The notes beneath the pieces were generated by a model. That model was given only the letters and a program-made list of their open reading frames with translations, ran no database searches and was not told the origin of the DNA. Shown piece after piece: positions 57,501-64,000 of a stretch of 64,000 nucleotides of DNA (the stretch's first letter is position 1; every line of letters starts with the position of its first letter). Source of the stretch: Schizochytrium sp. CCTCC M209059 (Eukaryota > Sar > Bigyra > Thraustochytrida > Thraustochytriidae); NCBI GenBank assembly GCA_000818945.1, contig KN805397.1:68530-132529 (forward strand), written 5' to 3'. A program made the translations under genes and the position numbers.

Positions 57501-58873
57501 AGCGACTGTTCAAAGAAGTCTTCCGACAGACTGTTCATAAGTTTTGAGCAGCTTGTGCTACTTTGCGCGAGAGAAGCCAGGTTGAACCTGGCGAGGCCAA
57601 CGACCTGGACAATGCAAAGAGGAAGAACGACCACCGCAACGAGAATTCGCGAAGCGCGCAACATGCGTATCGACTCATACCAAACCGCACAAAAGGAAAG
57701 GACGCAAATGCTGAGCAGCGCCAAGTCGCAAGAGAAAACCAATGCAGGGGCCCACATCGGAACAGTTTCGACCACGCGAGATGTTTCGAGCACTCGATTG
57801 ATGACCCACATGGACGCCGCAGCCTGCGCGCCTGCCACAGCGCCGACGAGAACCGCCAGTACCTCTGCCAAGCTCTGGACCATCTCATAGACACTGACAA
57901 TAAGAGTGCTGGCAACAATGCTTGCGACCTGAAATGGCACCATGCACAAGGCAACGATCGACGTGGCCTGGAGATACTCGCGCGAAGAAATTATCCGAGA
58001 GACAGATCCGCTACTCTTTGTAGAAACAGAAAGCGAGTATGCCGCGAGAGCGCACGCTGAGATGATCAGAAACGCATTCAGGTACGCGGCAAGCTGAATG
58101 ATGTGTTGCCCTGCGGTCTCGAGGCCATCAGTTGCCTCTGTGACAATCGCGCCCACAGGAACTACCGCGCTAGTTGGAGCGACGCGAGGTCTCCCCGCTA
58201 CGTACCATGTCCTTGTTTCCCGCAAAATGTCATCTTGGACGCGTTGCGCGCCATAGAGCGCAACCGCGTTGGCGATGGCCATGACAGCGCCAATAAGAAG
58301 TGCGCATACTGCTTCCTTGGAAGCAACATTGTGGATTGAGAGTGACGCTAGGACGACGCAAATAACGCCTCCAGATAGAATGAGACCACTGAGAACCATG
58401 AGTACAACTTGCATGCGACGCGAGATGCCGTGCACGCGTCTTTTTTTCCGGAGATTCGATATGACTTGAAGCATGTGCTCGGTTGATGCGCGAGTCGGCG
58501 GTCGTTGCTCCACCGAATCTTCGTCCTCGTCTTGTGCGTCGTCTTTATTTTCATGCAGGAATGCGTCGGCAAGGGAACGCACGATTCGCGCAAGATCTGT
58601 TTCGAAACCGAGGTTTTCAAGTGAATCCTGCGAAACGAACGAGATTTGCCATAGCTGCCTTACATTATGGCCATGTAACGCTTCGGCAAGATGCTCGGCT
58701 TGGGCCTGTCTGGTTTCGGGCGTCACGAGCTTTTGTCCAGCTCGTCTTCGCTTTGTTCGCCTATGCTTTCCATGCTGCAGTGCAAGAGCTATATTGACCA
58801 CGTCTTGCGCGGCACTGTGACGATGCAGACGCATATGCGTCGCGTCCGGGCGCGACGCCGCCCCTGGGAGCAT
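48569..58873 (-). CDS. Giant mosaic surface protein (3434 aa): nine TMs, Cys-rich repeats, FN2, PT stalk, TSP3, kringle, WSC
   Basis: Start ATG at 58873; the alternative M is 13 codons later. A cytosolic, basic N-terminus (about 1-150) precedes about nine membrane helices (about 154-637: 154-180, 187-209, 261-283, 302-327, 334-359, 372-398, 408-430, 541-565, 614-637). An odd number places the rest outside the cell. Ectodomain order: eight copies of a C-x-G-xx-G-x-E-xx-DCGG-type repeat (about 660-1500) interrupted by an FN2-like module at about 880-970 (CVFPFRYEGVLHTTC, WCATE, GFCNC). A mucin-like PT stalk covers about 1700-1985, followed by further Cys-rich segments. TSP3-like DSDGDGVMDCEDKCP lies at about 2791-2831. 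A kringle-like module (HNKCRNPDDAPGGPWCFTTDP) covers 2921-2990. A WSC-like module is at about 3047-3125, and a beta-propeller-like end at 3194-3434. An adhesion or carbohydrate-binding role is inference. Confidence 0.75.
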   Translation of the reverse strand: MLPGAASRPDATHMRLHRHSAAQDVVNIALALQHGKHRRTKRRRAGQKLVTPETRQAQAEHLAEALHGHNVRQLWQISFVSQDSLENLGFETDLARIVRSLADAFLHENKDDAQDEDEDSVEQRPPTRASTEHMLQVISNLRKKRRVHGISRRMQVVLMVLSGLILSGGVICVVLASLSIHNVASKEAVCALLIGAVMAIANAVALYGAQRVQDDILRETRTWYVAGRPRVAPTSAVVPVGAIVTEATDGLETAGQHIIQLAAYLNAFLIISACALAAYSLSVSTKSSGSVSRIISSREYLQATSIVALCMVPFQVASIVASTLIVSVYEMVQSLAEVLAVLVGAVAGAQAAASMWVINRVLETSRVVETVPMWAPALVFSCDLALLSICVLSFCAVWYESIRMLRASRILVAVVVLPLCIVQVVGLARFNLASLAQSSTSCSKLMNSLSEDFFEQSLSCTKYIGTGYVSQGIDGFRTVAGPGETVYCGSGASNKARGAFVWERNPVVSAQSATGFVDYFGCLNFDCCDAFADAAAQIDALLFATAILLLVVCLILVAALSYVLEHAAGNSDTAFADLFEEAVAKGRKEGVPEKKLRPTARKDRKLSLQHTHAPYLGYAFGLLVLLVLVGVLLTGYSSVSEVLVDYDAFVDFANTQPTTCSSTNVTSFSDECPAPGICTLLVKECCINGIRDGPEAGIDCGTSCGVLCENGQTCALNSDCVTGCCDISSGTCTLCSLSSDGDFPPLTCSNGMQDGDETCIDGGGDDCVAIDCDIEDIDDASLESQCRYRGQQCAIVGSRCGLGEGCARDADCQTGLLCGSDRTCISTTTTGLAIRATGLNITAYHKALQANTATQTRGLGKSCETSSQCSTLNCASPSCRTTLETGPPLARNSPCVFPFRYEGVLHTTCIDAEEATPANWSYFVNLPTTSGTETNETRQRTYWCATEYSYEPDANPDAWGFCNCGAEDLNDMHVCTPYLLDFYVSPPAQCNETCGEDCALIGFPLCANGANCSLDRDCDSNYCFEGSCISCGDGLLNGLESDVDCGGSACAPCADNATCAEDSDCESEMCEDGRCISCVDGVQNGQETCVDGGGAACSRQGFLCPPRESCETAADCALQLGAPATCSADLLRCEGLQDGVQTGTETDIDCGGYDSGAPKCALGKTCEFDVDCLTGVCGEDQRCTVSGEPIPSDCAAANASTSEVCGGECAPWNVLCEPGTFVGIGEGDACSTGVELDGICAFASNLTFSSAIQSPAITEEDLCFNGVADLLESDVDCGYPCRRLCPVNNTCRNHSDCQTNFCDGNTGVCSSLSSGAFVPCLLPDGERNAWESDVDCGGECSVFGITCGDGSTCTHDRDCTSDRCTNGLCVSCENGIQDGRETGIDCGGDTCDLCSIGQGCSSGLDCAGFPLYASCSNGTCTSPACEDLLSENDLEQSCDGIMAISLGIVSDVVSAQGRCTALADAAPSIGATSRGSPLCPAPTTCTEVSVALTVPRWANVTWNPTMTTAATYLETKLGRLSEDGTTRTYRLQGPLEILRTALALASVCTQEDSQQAASALSVAFTLESVDEPCMIVGPEETVISVRLAESHPKYTVKASIYIVSGSSSSPADELPVAVQLRNACFDDASCDSDAVGSEIYGVVQNGKLSVETQVSTILARKGNFALSFQGFASREDRRKYLNQTTSTTIDFGNVYLQSTTVMPTSFPTKEPTTHPTQYPTRVPTSEPTVFPTKTPTQAPVTPAPTRSPSADPTTKAPTFTPTIFPTLSPTESPTLDPTQRPTDAPTLSPTLHPTDSPTDFPTEFPTDSPTLSPTASPTKSPTEHPTSAPTLAPTTSPTEAPTLSPTATPTQAPTETPTLFPTAHPTQAPSPKPTNAPVIGTPAPTDPTVAPTQSPTASPTKDPTENPTSTPTKSPTEFPTAKPTMAPTVRPSSQAPTLAPTDAPTTAFPTSAPTMTPTNAPTLDPTPQPTVTPTLRPSAAPTSFPTFEDANFTPVAVRMTFCGGVSDGENVTSMSNDQVTITVTSVASGDDSSVNCRVLNVCSLQQASGTFSVSITGDSIETLTTSIDCTLGGACSCGDTSVCTENDQFPGQLSFWVRKSIPETSIRACLRWTQEAADLDLGLGFYVTDDDSSAQQDQTQCQVRIGAVAKCGGAELQQTRDANERGAEGIIIHEVRQTTYTFSALNYETNLATEISGAYLVLDGFGISGDEDDLPTFQLGDAADRSAYQTWPGAWAGGMFRNASTWARLACINGGDEDALVVAGAPLYTTNRPAEMTSCPDTSSGNLTIRCGGGIEAMSERAFAEFRQQTAAPTLSPTVRNGENIVASPTQPPSMLDLFPEDPVERTSSRDLTNSTLPAVSAIQPSRGNYTAMNVYDIEEDGSCFTAASYEAAKATCLQEYGGTLCTAAGLEALPLDQLPAASTCDANAGKAWMGTSCVNGTEALLAQEVGSAWPVCNYAACSNKSYPGERCWHDGSKPRSCKNSWEFQGVFDSNSTYVNTLALCDECAEDEDCRLYVFVGFPGIDEPRYDFEQECFEAGNATSCEIPADKVPGECMLKGPDGDSSNQTCGLGDSAYTEEDGYCFELEYPGAYTEGACACTDFQQGVLGGSTCIARDETSQVLCCVAEDTSTQDFASMLAFRISSDAVEKYTDGIFGHFAVSFAASEPPEDARLFMYPENASIITAGLLGSGQSSLDASTACAEDAVLSAHGIDVSASSLTAGGYYHIRANLPTAPGVYYACVLRPAALSGNPCSDSPVCALPNDGPAAIISACLPFEIKCDSGYMGAECNECITSSDSDGDGVMDCEDKCPFDHTVQTSGDLEGDEGCGDPDRLAQNSRRRRALENENSSTFLSNRTMTVSNLECQAWDAQTPHGHTFDRVRESRGICDRDSSEPCGFPFEDEDGTVIESECVRNGRYCAGMGSMALSSATQLKCSTCNRTIRASAPALGRHNKCRNPDDAPGGPWCFTTDPSVRWEYCYEDWESGASATNDEDIFFVLGGRSAGIYKLNAAGADLVVSPNSVTVAGLAVSPAMTSSASLSPPDFVHLGCASGTETSFQGSVISTSLSDKTPAACAAYCTARSRTAFSLYGGGDTCECLQTLPSTFIHYEADASGPSCMSETMSSACVAGEYRGIPFENKCYTSGIRSYCYIGSNQLGYGCACRCTERCDDGAPCGGVSSVVRSVYSSHASHVTWPAAFVSDARPNAKSILAYDAQWRVKYSVHLESEHLSAPNALAFLPDGRLVVVDDDSKAIVVFTPERLVERVIAMPATLIEDSDQILLVADEVYLYALVGTSALMRCSLGGSTDTICTETSLVFPSLTVSEDGSTSLPRALARPRAAAPSLLFMVDPTGSLYGYNVKKETFSSILSNGTAIWSNDGESVRDVTISSEDTIYLRLEDRIQTLNASYSWTLPELNAEFSMFDVINASSLEA
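52920..53770 (-). repeat. Mucin-like Pro-Thr stalk repeats in the giant surface protein
   Basis: Dozens of degenerate 12-base units encode PTxxPT and PTxSPT, with Ser/Ala/Glu/Lys in the variable positions. The antisense strand is open and encodes Gly/Val repeats that should not be annotated. It is probably O-glycosylated. Confidence 0.9.
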
Positions 58874-58950
58874 CAGGTAGAATTCCAGACGGAGGAAGCG
58901 AACCCGAGCGAGCGAGCCCGAGCAAAAGGGCGTAGGAGGGACTGACCAAG

Positions 58951-58977
58951 TTGTTTGTTTGTTTGTTTGTTTGTTTG
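58951..58977. repeat. (TTTG)n microsatellite
   Basis: About seven units upstream of the giant-protein ATG, probably in its leader or promoter. Confidence 0.95.
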
Positions 58978-59146
58978 ACACAGGCTAAACGGTGGGTGGG
59001 CCGAGCGATGGACCGACTGCCAGACCTGCTCGCCCTCCGCGGCAGCGCTTGGCGCAGCGCGGCACGGCGCGGCGCCACCGTCAGTCCTTTATCCGGTTCT
59101 GTGCGGCGCGGCAAGCGCGTGTCTGGCTGGGACACATGCGCTACGG

Positions 59147-59183
59147 TCTTCTTCTTCTTCTTCTTCTTCTTCTTCTTCTTCTT
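59147..59183. repeat. (CTT)n trinucleotide repeat
   Basis: About 12 units in noncoding sequence. Confidence 0.95.
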
Positions 59184-59892
59184 GTACTTGGTTTGGCCGT
59201 TACGTTACGGGCATAAGATGCCATGTGCCAGTGGCATACATAGATATAGGCCCTTGACTTGGCCTCGGACTCGTGTACTCCGAAACTAAACTCAAGCCCA
59301 ACTCCTCGACCCAGGCCTCTTGAGCCGAACGCGACGTCGCGTCTGCGCTCACATTCCTCTCTCCCGCATCATCCGCCTGTCCGCAATCACAGACATCCCC
59401 TGCAGTGCAGCGCAGCGCAGCGCCGGACTTGGCCATCATCCATCCATCCATCCACTCGCCACTTTCGCGGCCTCCGCTCCAAAAAGGAGCCCCATCTCCC
59501 GAGGAAGTGGGACGCTGGCCGTCCCTCCTCGCCCCGCGCTCCTCCCGCGGCGAGCTCCGCCCGGCCGGGCCCGGCCTCTTGTCTCCGCCCGCGTCTGCAG
59601 CCGCGCCGCCCTTGCACGCGCGCGGCGGCGCACTCCGTCTCGCCAGATCGAGCTACGTAGATAGATGGGGAGAGGAGATGGCCGTCGGTGATCGCCGCCT
59701 CCGCCTCCTCGCACGTGCGAGCTAGCTGAGTCACCCGGACCACGAGCTGGGCGCCGTTTCCCGCCTCGAGTCGAGCTCCTCGCCGCGCCGCGCGGCGCGG
59801 ACGCGCGGGCGGCGGCGCTGCGCTGGCTCGGGAGGCGCGGCGAGGGCTGCGTCGGGCGGCGAGGAGCGGGCGAGCGAGGGAGAAGGGGCGGC

Positions 59893-59935
59893 TGCTCTGC
59901 TCTGGTCTGGTCTGGTCTGGTCTGCTCTGCTCTGT
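59893..59935. repeat. (TCTGG)n/(TCTGC)n pentanucleotide repeat
   Basis: About eight pentamer units, 130 bases upstream of the GT47-like ATG. Confidence 0.85.
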
Positions 59936-60064
59936 TTTGCTTTAGGCCAAGGCAGGCACGCCCGAACGAACATAACTCCAACTCGAGCGACGCGACGCGA
60001 CGCGACGGGCGGCTGCGGCGCGGCTGCGGCTGCGGCGCTGCGCGGCTGCGGCGCTGCGGCGCTG

Positions 60065-61438
60065 ATGTCTCGCGTCGGCGTGGCGACGATGCGGGCCGGG
60101 GAGGAGGCCACGCACGAGCATGAGGACGACCCGGTGGTCCGCGTAGTGATGCGCGTGCGCGTGTTCTGGCAGAGCGCGCCTGCCTTGCAGCGCGCGAGCA
60201 GGCTCTTGAGCGGAGTCGTGCTCATCGGCCTGGCGCTCATCATTCTGAAGACGCTTGCGTACGCGACGGCGATACACACGCCCATGCACGCGGGCTTCTC
60301 GTCACTGCTGTGGCTGCCGCTGGCCAAAAACCCTCGTGTGGGCCTCTCGCCGGGCGTGAGGCAATTCTCGATTCGGGAGTTCTCGAGGACCTGCTGCGAA
60401 CTCGGGCCCTCTGTGTATCGCGCCTCGACCACCTTCGAGCGCTGGACCAAGTACTATGGAAAGGGTGAGCGCGGCATCTACGATTACAAGGAAGCTCTGC
60501 GCTATTTTCTCGCCTCGGGCCAACGCATGGCGCGCGTCTTCGTTCCCATGACTATGATGGATGACTTTGTTCGTGACTTTTTCCTTCCGCTTCCTGATGA
60601 TACGCGCATTGTCCTCGTCACGGGCCAGGAGGATTGTGGGCCCGCAGAAATCTTCGGCTTTGGACGAGCGTCCTGCCGAATGCGAATACCCATCTCATTG
60701 CCTATGTTTGTGCTCGATCCGCGACTAGTGCACTGGTTTGCGCAAAATTATGACTTTGAGCACTGCGAAAAAATTGCGGCCATCAAGACGGCCTGCTTAA
60801 GCCCACGTCTGCCGCCATTAGCTTTGGCCAAGCTATCTCCAATTCCCATTGGAATGGACTATCACACAGACTCGGAGAAAGCGAACCTTCTCCGCATCTC
60901 GCCCGCCAGGCAAGAGGTCGTTCTCAACAAGCTAGCAAATCTGAATTGGTCGTCAAAGCAGAACAGAATTCTTGCCGTCTTCACACTCGGAACGAATTCC
61001 GCGGACCGGGGCAAACTGCTAAGCGTTTTGGACGGAAGACGACTTTGTGTTCGTCATCCTCGGGGCCGCGTGCAAAAACGTGAGCTTTGGAAGTCTCATG
61101 CAAGCATTGGTTTCGTGTTCTGTCCCCAGGGAAATGGGATTGACACGCATCGTGTGTATGAGGCCCTGAATCTTGGCTCGGTGCCAGTGGTGCGATCGAG
61201 TCCACTCGACGGGCTCTACAAGCAGTTTCCCATCATTATTTTGGATTCGTGGGATAGCTTCACGTCGTGCGACCAGCTCATAGAATGGCGTCAGGAGATC
61301 AAAGCTCGTTTTGGGAAGGAGCCCTTTTTTAATCCCGAGGTCCAGAAACGCCTTACGCTTAAGTACTGGGCCTCTCTCACGGTAGACGTCTTTCTTCCTG
61401 TAACCGAAGATGACACAGCACACACTTTGCAAGTTTGA
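60065..61438 (+). CDS. Exostosin-like (GT47-type) glycosyltransferase, type II membrane
   Basis: 457 aa. A short cytosolic tail, a signal-anchor helix at about 47-70 and a lumenal catalytic domain. The C-terminal part holds the family signature FVFCPQGNGIDTHRVYEALNLGSVPVV followed by SPLDGLYKQFPIIILDSWD, the sugar-nucleotide-binding end of exostosin/GT47-like GT-B enzymes. A CGPAEIFGFG stretch and a pair SFTSCDQL/WRQEIKARFG follow the usual order. It probably acts in the Golgi on glycans or wall scales. Donor and acceptor cannot be read. Assignment to a subfamily (e.g. RXYLT1-like) is left open. Confidence 0.7.
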   Translation: MSRVGVATMRAGEEATHEHEDDPVVRVVMRVRVFWQSAPALQRASRLLSGVVLIGLALIILKTLAYATAIHTPMHAGFSSLLWLPLAKNPRVGLSPGVRQFSIREFSRTCCELGPSVYRASTTFERWTKYYGKGERGIYDYKEALRYFLASGQRMARVFVPMTMMDDFVRDFFLPLPDDTRIVLVTGQEDCGPAEIFGFGRASCRMRIPISLPMFVLDPRLVHWFAQNYDFEHCEKIAAIKTACLSPRLPPLALAKLSPIPIGMDYHTDSEKANLLRISPARQEVVLNKLANLNWSSKQNRILAVFTLGTNSADRGKLLSVLDGRRLCVRHPRGRVQKRELWKSHASIGFVFCPQGNGIDTHRVYEALNLGSVPVVRSSPLDGLYKQFPIIILDSWDSFTSCDQLIEWRQEIKARFGKEPFFNPEVQKRLTLKYWASLTVDVFLPVTEDDTAHTLQV

Positions 61439-61819
61439 TCCTGCTTCTCGGTCAAGAATCATGACGGCGCCAGAATTTTTGTTTTGGAAATCATATAAAC
61501 ACACCAAGCACGTCGCGTCAATATTTTCATGGAATGATGATTATGATGATGTCCTCTTTTGTATAAGACCTTTAATGTTTATTTGGAGAGATCAATCGTT
61601 GGAAAGCGCATCTATGCATTTCCGGTTAGTTGCGCATTTGGGCGATCTAATAGCGCGGACGAGGCTGAGGACAAGTCTGTCTTGGGTAAGATCAAAGAAG
61701 CAAAGAGGAAAAAGCAGTCTTGGCATGCATGATGGTGCTCAACGCACCATCTCCTCCACGTAAGCAAGTGGACATCTACCGATCGAACAATACATGGTTA
61801 CAGTGTTTGTGTACTATTA
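61439..61819. other. Convergent 3' spacer
   Basis: AT-richer spacer between the GT47-like and REEP genes; no gene. Confidence 0.6.
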
Positions 61820-63361
61820 TTATCTGCGCTTCGCTTGCGCTCGAGTGACTGGGCCAGTCGAACGCTGTGGCGTCCTAACACTATCGTCGCTGTCTTCGAG
61901 GTCGCTCAGATCATCAAAGCCGTTCTTGTACTTTGCCAGGGGGTCCACGAGGGGACGGGCACGAGGAGAAGACGAGGACGGTGAGGACGTTGCCGACAAC
62001 GGACGGCCAGTCTTGCGCGCAGCTAGTTTCAAAGCCGCAACAGAGGATGAAGCAGAGGAAGAAGAAGAAGAAGACGACGACGATTTGGTGTTGGACTTCT
62101 TCTTCTTCATTTTTGCTGCTGCAAGTCTCGAACTTTTTGCCGTAGCCTTGGGAGAGCACTCTTCACTTCTTTTGCTTTCTCGGCCCTCGTCTGCATCCGC
62201 GACTTCGCTCTCGGCAGACTTGGATTCACGATCAAGTGAAGGTAGGGAAGTGTTGCTGCCAAGCAAAACATCCCGCGTCCCAGCAGTGAGTCCAAGAACG
62301 CCATCAAAGGCACTCTTGACCCAACCAGAGCTACCGGCGCGAAGACCACGGCCAGCAGAGACTGCCGCTGCTCCGATACCCGCCCGTTCCTCTTCTATAC
62401 TCATGGCACCAGCAGAGGTGTCAATCCCGTCTAGCTTCACATTCCGTTTCAACGCTCGCGGCTTTGAAGAAGCCTTGCTCGACTTACTTGACTTGCTCTT
62501 CGGAACTTGCAAAGAAGCTGAAGATGACGACGACGAGGAGGAAGAGGATGAAGAAGAGTAGGAAGATGTTTTGGATGAAGCGGTTGGCAAATGCTTGCTC
62601 TTCCTGGCATCACTCTCTGGCGGAGATGGCATGACCTCTTTGGCGGACCACGAAAGGATACTTGGAAGATATCCAGCTGCTGCTGTGGTCAATGATGAGA
62701 CAAAGCCAACTTTGACCAGCGCATCATCGACTGGCGAGGTGTCAAGGCCAGCGGGGGACGCAATAAAGTCATCGGTTTCATCCATATCGTCGAGCGGTGG
62801 TGCAACAGCCTTGGCAGACCTACGATTTTGTTCCGTGTCAATACGACGCTGCATTTCCTCGAGATGGTCCTGAAGGTCCCCAAGCTGAGCATCGGAAGCA
62901 GCAAAGGTACTAGCGGCGACAAAACCGCTGAGGAAAGCCTTTTGACCTGACAAGACAACCGATTGAACCGCAGGAAGCGCAACGCCGTCAATGTAAGCGG
63001 CACGTTTGTCGAGCTGAGGGCCGACGACGTGGTCAAATACTGAGTTCGCACCTTTGGCCACGATGATCCACACGAGCAGGAAGAACTTGACAGAGTAGTA
63101 AAATGGCACCCAAAACACAAACACCTCAAGGTACAGCTCAAAGACGATGAGAAAGGCGTAGACTGTCCAAAACTTGAGCACGTCGCGCATCTGGTTCTGG
63201 GCCTCGCGGGCCTCCACGAGAAGATTCAGGACCTCCTCCGAGTCCCCGCATCGCGCAATCTCACCCTTGATGCGTTCGCGCTTCTTGAGCAGCTTAAAGT
63301 TCTGCCAACTCTCGTACAGTCCCCCCGTGAGCTCCAGCGCGCCGCACACCATGGAAGACAT
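61820..63361 (-). CDS. REEP/DP1/HVA22-family membrane-shaping protein with long Ser-rich tail
   Basis: 513 aa. Residues about 50-130 form the TB2/DP1/HVA22 domain: VLKFWTVYAFLIVFELYLEVFVFWVPFYYSVKFFLLVWIIVAKGANSVFDHVVGPQL. The WTVY..FE...E...PFYY..K...L.W pattern and the VxPxL end are diagnostic. Hydrophobic hairpins of this family bend ER membranes. Beyond residue 180 the protein is a long disordered tail with Ser runs, KKKKS clusters and acidic/basic blocks. It is about twice the usual REEP5/HVA22 length. The tail may bind microtubules, as REEP1-4 tails do, but this is inference. Confidence 0.85.
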   Translation of the reverse strand: MSSMVCGALELTGGLYESWQNFKLLKKRERIKGEIARCGDSEEVLNLLVEAREAQNQMRDVLKFWTVYAFLIVFELYLEVFVFWVPFYYSVKFFLLVWIIVAKGANSVFDHVVGPQLDKRAAYIDGVALPAVQSVVLSGQKAFLSGFVAASTFAASDAQLGDLQDHLEEMQRRIDTEQNRRSAKAVAPPLDDMDETDDFIASPAGLDTSPVDDALVKVGFVSSLTTAAAGYLPSILSWSAKEVMPSPPESDARKSKHLPTASSKTSSYSSSSSSSSSSSSSASLQVPKSKSSKSSKASSKPRALKRNVKLDGIDTSAGAMSIEEERAGIGAAAVSAGRGLRAGSSGWVKSAFDGVLGLTAGTRDVLLGSNTSLPSLDRESKSAESEVADADEGRESKRSEECSPKATAKSSRLAAAKMKKKKSNTKSSSSSSSSSSASSSVAALKLAARKTGRPLSATSSPSSSSPRARPLVDPLAKYKNGFDDLSDLEDSDDSVRTPQRSTGPVTRAQAKRR

Positions 63362-64000
63362 GCTCCTGACCCCAGCCCAGGGCGCAGCGGGCTTCAGGCC
63401 CGCGCTGCGCTGCGCTGCCCGCCGGCGCGGCCTTTGGCCCCGTTTCCTTGCGCGCGCGCAAGGGCGGCTGGCGCTGCTCTGCGCTGCTCCTCGGCGTCAC
63501 ACAGGGTCCGTCGCGCGCTGCCTGTCGATAGAACACCCGGCCGCTCTCTCGCCCGGGCCGTACCGGCGGGCGGGGAGACAGCGAGCGAGCGAGCGAGCGA
63601 GCGAGCGGAGGGAGGATGCGCGCGGCTCGGCGCGAGCCTTGCGCGCGGAGGCGAGCCTTGCGCGCGGCCGGAAGGCGTGGGTTCCGAGCGCGGCGCGTTG
63701 GCTGTTTGCTTGCTTCGGCAGTTCCCCGTTCCAGACGCGGCATAACAACTACAACCACCGCCCAAAAAACCAAGAAATGAATCAAACGACCTCCCAATCG
63801 AGCAGAGCCAGATCCACAAGTGAAAGTAAACCCAAACGACCCCGCTTGATACCCTCCACCGGCGCGTCGACAGAACGGAACGGAAAAGAACGCAAGGAAG
63901 GATCTGGAGGATTTTCGAGTCTGTTAGGATCTTAGTGCCTGATCACTGTATACGGTAGAACTGGGGGTGTGTTCCACAACGGATCCCGAGGACCCCGTGC
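63362..64000. other. GC-rich region to the window end
   Basis: Contains a (GAGC)n run. A 52-codon ATG frame at 63777-63935 (Ser/Arg-rich with KPKRPR) could be a first exon running out of the window, but nothing confirms it. Confidence 0.4.
63581..63607. repeat. (GAGC)n microsatellite
   Basis: About six units in GC-rich noncoding sequence upstream of the REEP-family gene. Confidence 0.9.

Larger units (their letters stand above)
58874..60064. other. Intergenic region between divergent giant-protein and GT47-like genes
   Basis: GC-rich with many repeats (listed separately), including CGACG and TGCGGC units close to the GT47-like ATG (59984-60063). Frames up to 240 codons on both strands are Arg/Ala/Pro-rich translations of composition and are not supported. 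Confidence 0.5.

Noticed and set aside
63700..63740. U6-like tgcttgcttcggcag string
   Set aside because: Only the first bases resemble the U6 snRNA 5' end; the conserved ACAGAGA region and the rest do not follow.
63777..63935. 52-codon Ser/Arg-rich ATG frame near the window end
   Set aside because: It could be a first exon, but neither a splice donor nor a downstream exon can be checked inside the window.

Overview
The window looks like nuclear DNA of a gene-dense, intron-poor, GC-rich eukaryotic microbe. The best fit is a thraustochytrid-type labyrinthulomycete (Stramenopiles), which is inferred rather than proven. The reasons are long single-exon genes on both strands and only four introns that I can place, all short and GT-AG. 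There are mucin-like Pro-Thr stalk repeats on a giant surface protein, a TIR-like/TPR protein of a kind I associate with marine protists, and nuclear genes for mitochondrial proteins. All three standard stop codons are used. I saw no rRNA, tRNA, CRISPR array, bacterial operon or intact transposon.

Layout. 1-11.4 kb: a 5'-truncated GCK-domain protein, a coiled-coil membrane protein, a BRO1-domain protein with a C-terminal ubiquitin-binding-like motif, three paralogous BAF-like genes (each with a 13-codon first exon and a phase-0 intron; the middle one has no long uninterrupted ORF with its own start codon), and a TMEM87/GPR107-type seven-TM protein. 12.4-20.7 kb: a LEA_2-like membrane protein, mitoribosomal mS37, a Cdt2/DTL-like WD40 protein, and a 1149-aa protein with an unknown N-terminus, a TIR-like domain, TPR-like helices and a degenerate receiver-like C-terminus. 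21.4-30 kb: two tandem SDR paralogues, 3.2 kb of repeat-rich DNA without a gene, and a membrane-anchored M6 metalloprotease. 30.7-48.2 kb: UFD1, a polycystin-like channel, mitochondrial uL3, GET1/WRB with one intron, an unknown protein, an HMG-CoA lyase-like enzyme, NDUFAF3, an RPRD1-like CID protein and mitochondrial EF-Ts. 48.5-63.4 kb: a 3434-aa mosaic surface protein, a GT47-like glycosyltransferase and a REEP/HVA22-family protein.

Functionally, the genes fall into a few recurrent themes without obvious co-regulation. These are mitochondrial biogenesis (GCK/CX9C protein, mS37, uL3m, EF-Ts, NDUFAF3, HMGCL-like), ubiquitin, ESCRT and p97 processes (BRO1-UBM, Cdt2, UFD1), ER/Golgi membrane biology (GET1, REEP, TMEM87-like, GT47), and surface or signalling proteins (M6 protease, polycystin, giant mosaic protein, TIR-TPR protein). 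Intergenic spacers are rich in microsatellites. The most unusual loci are the TIR-TPR-receiver protein, the BAF-like triplet, the BRO1-UBM fusion and the giant mosaic surface protein.
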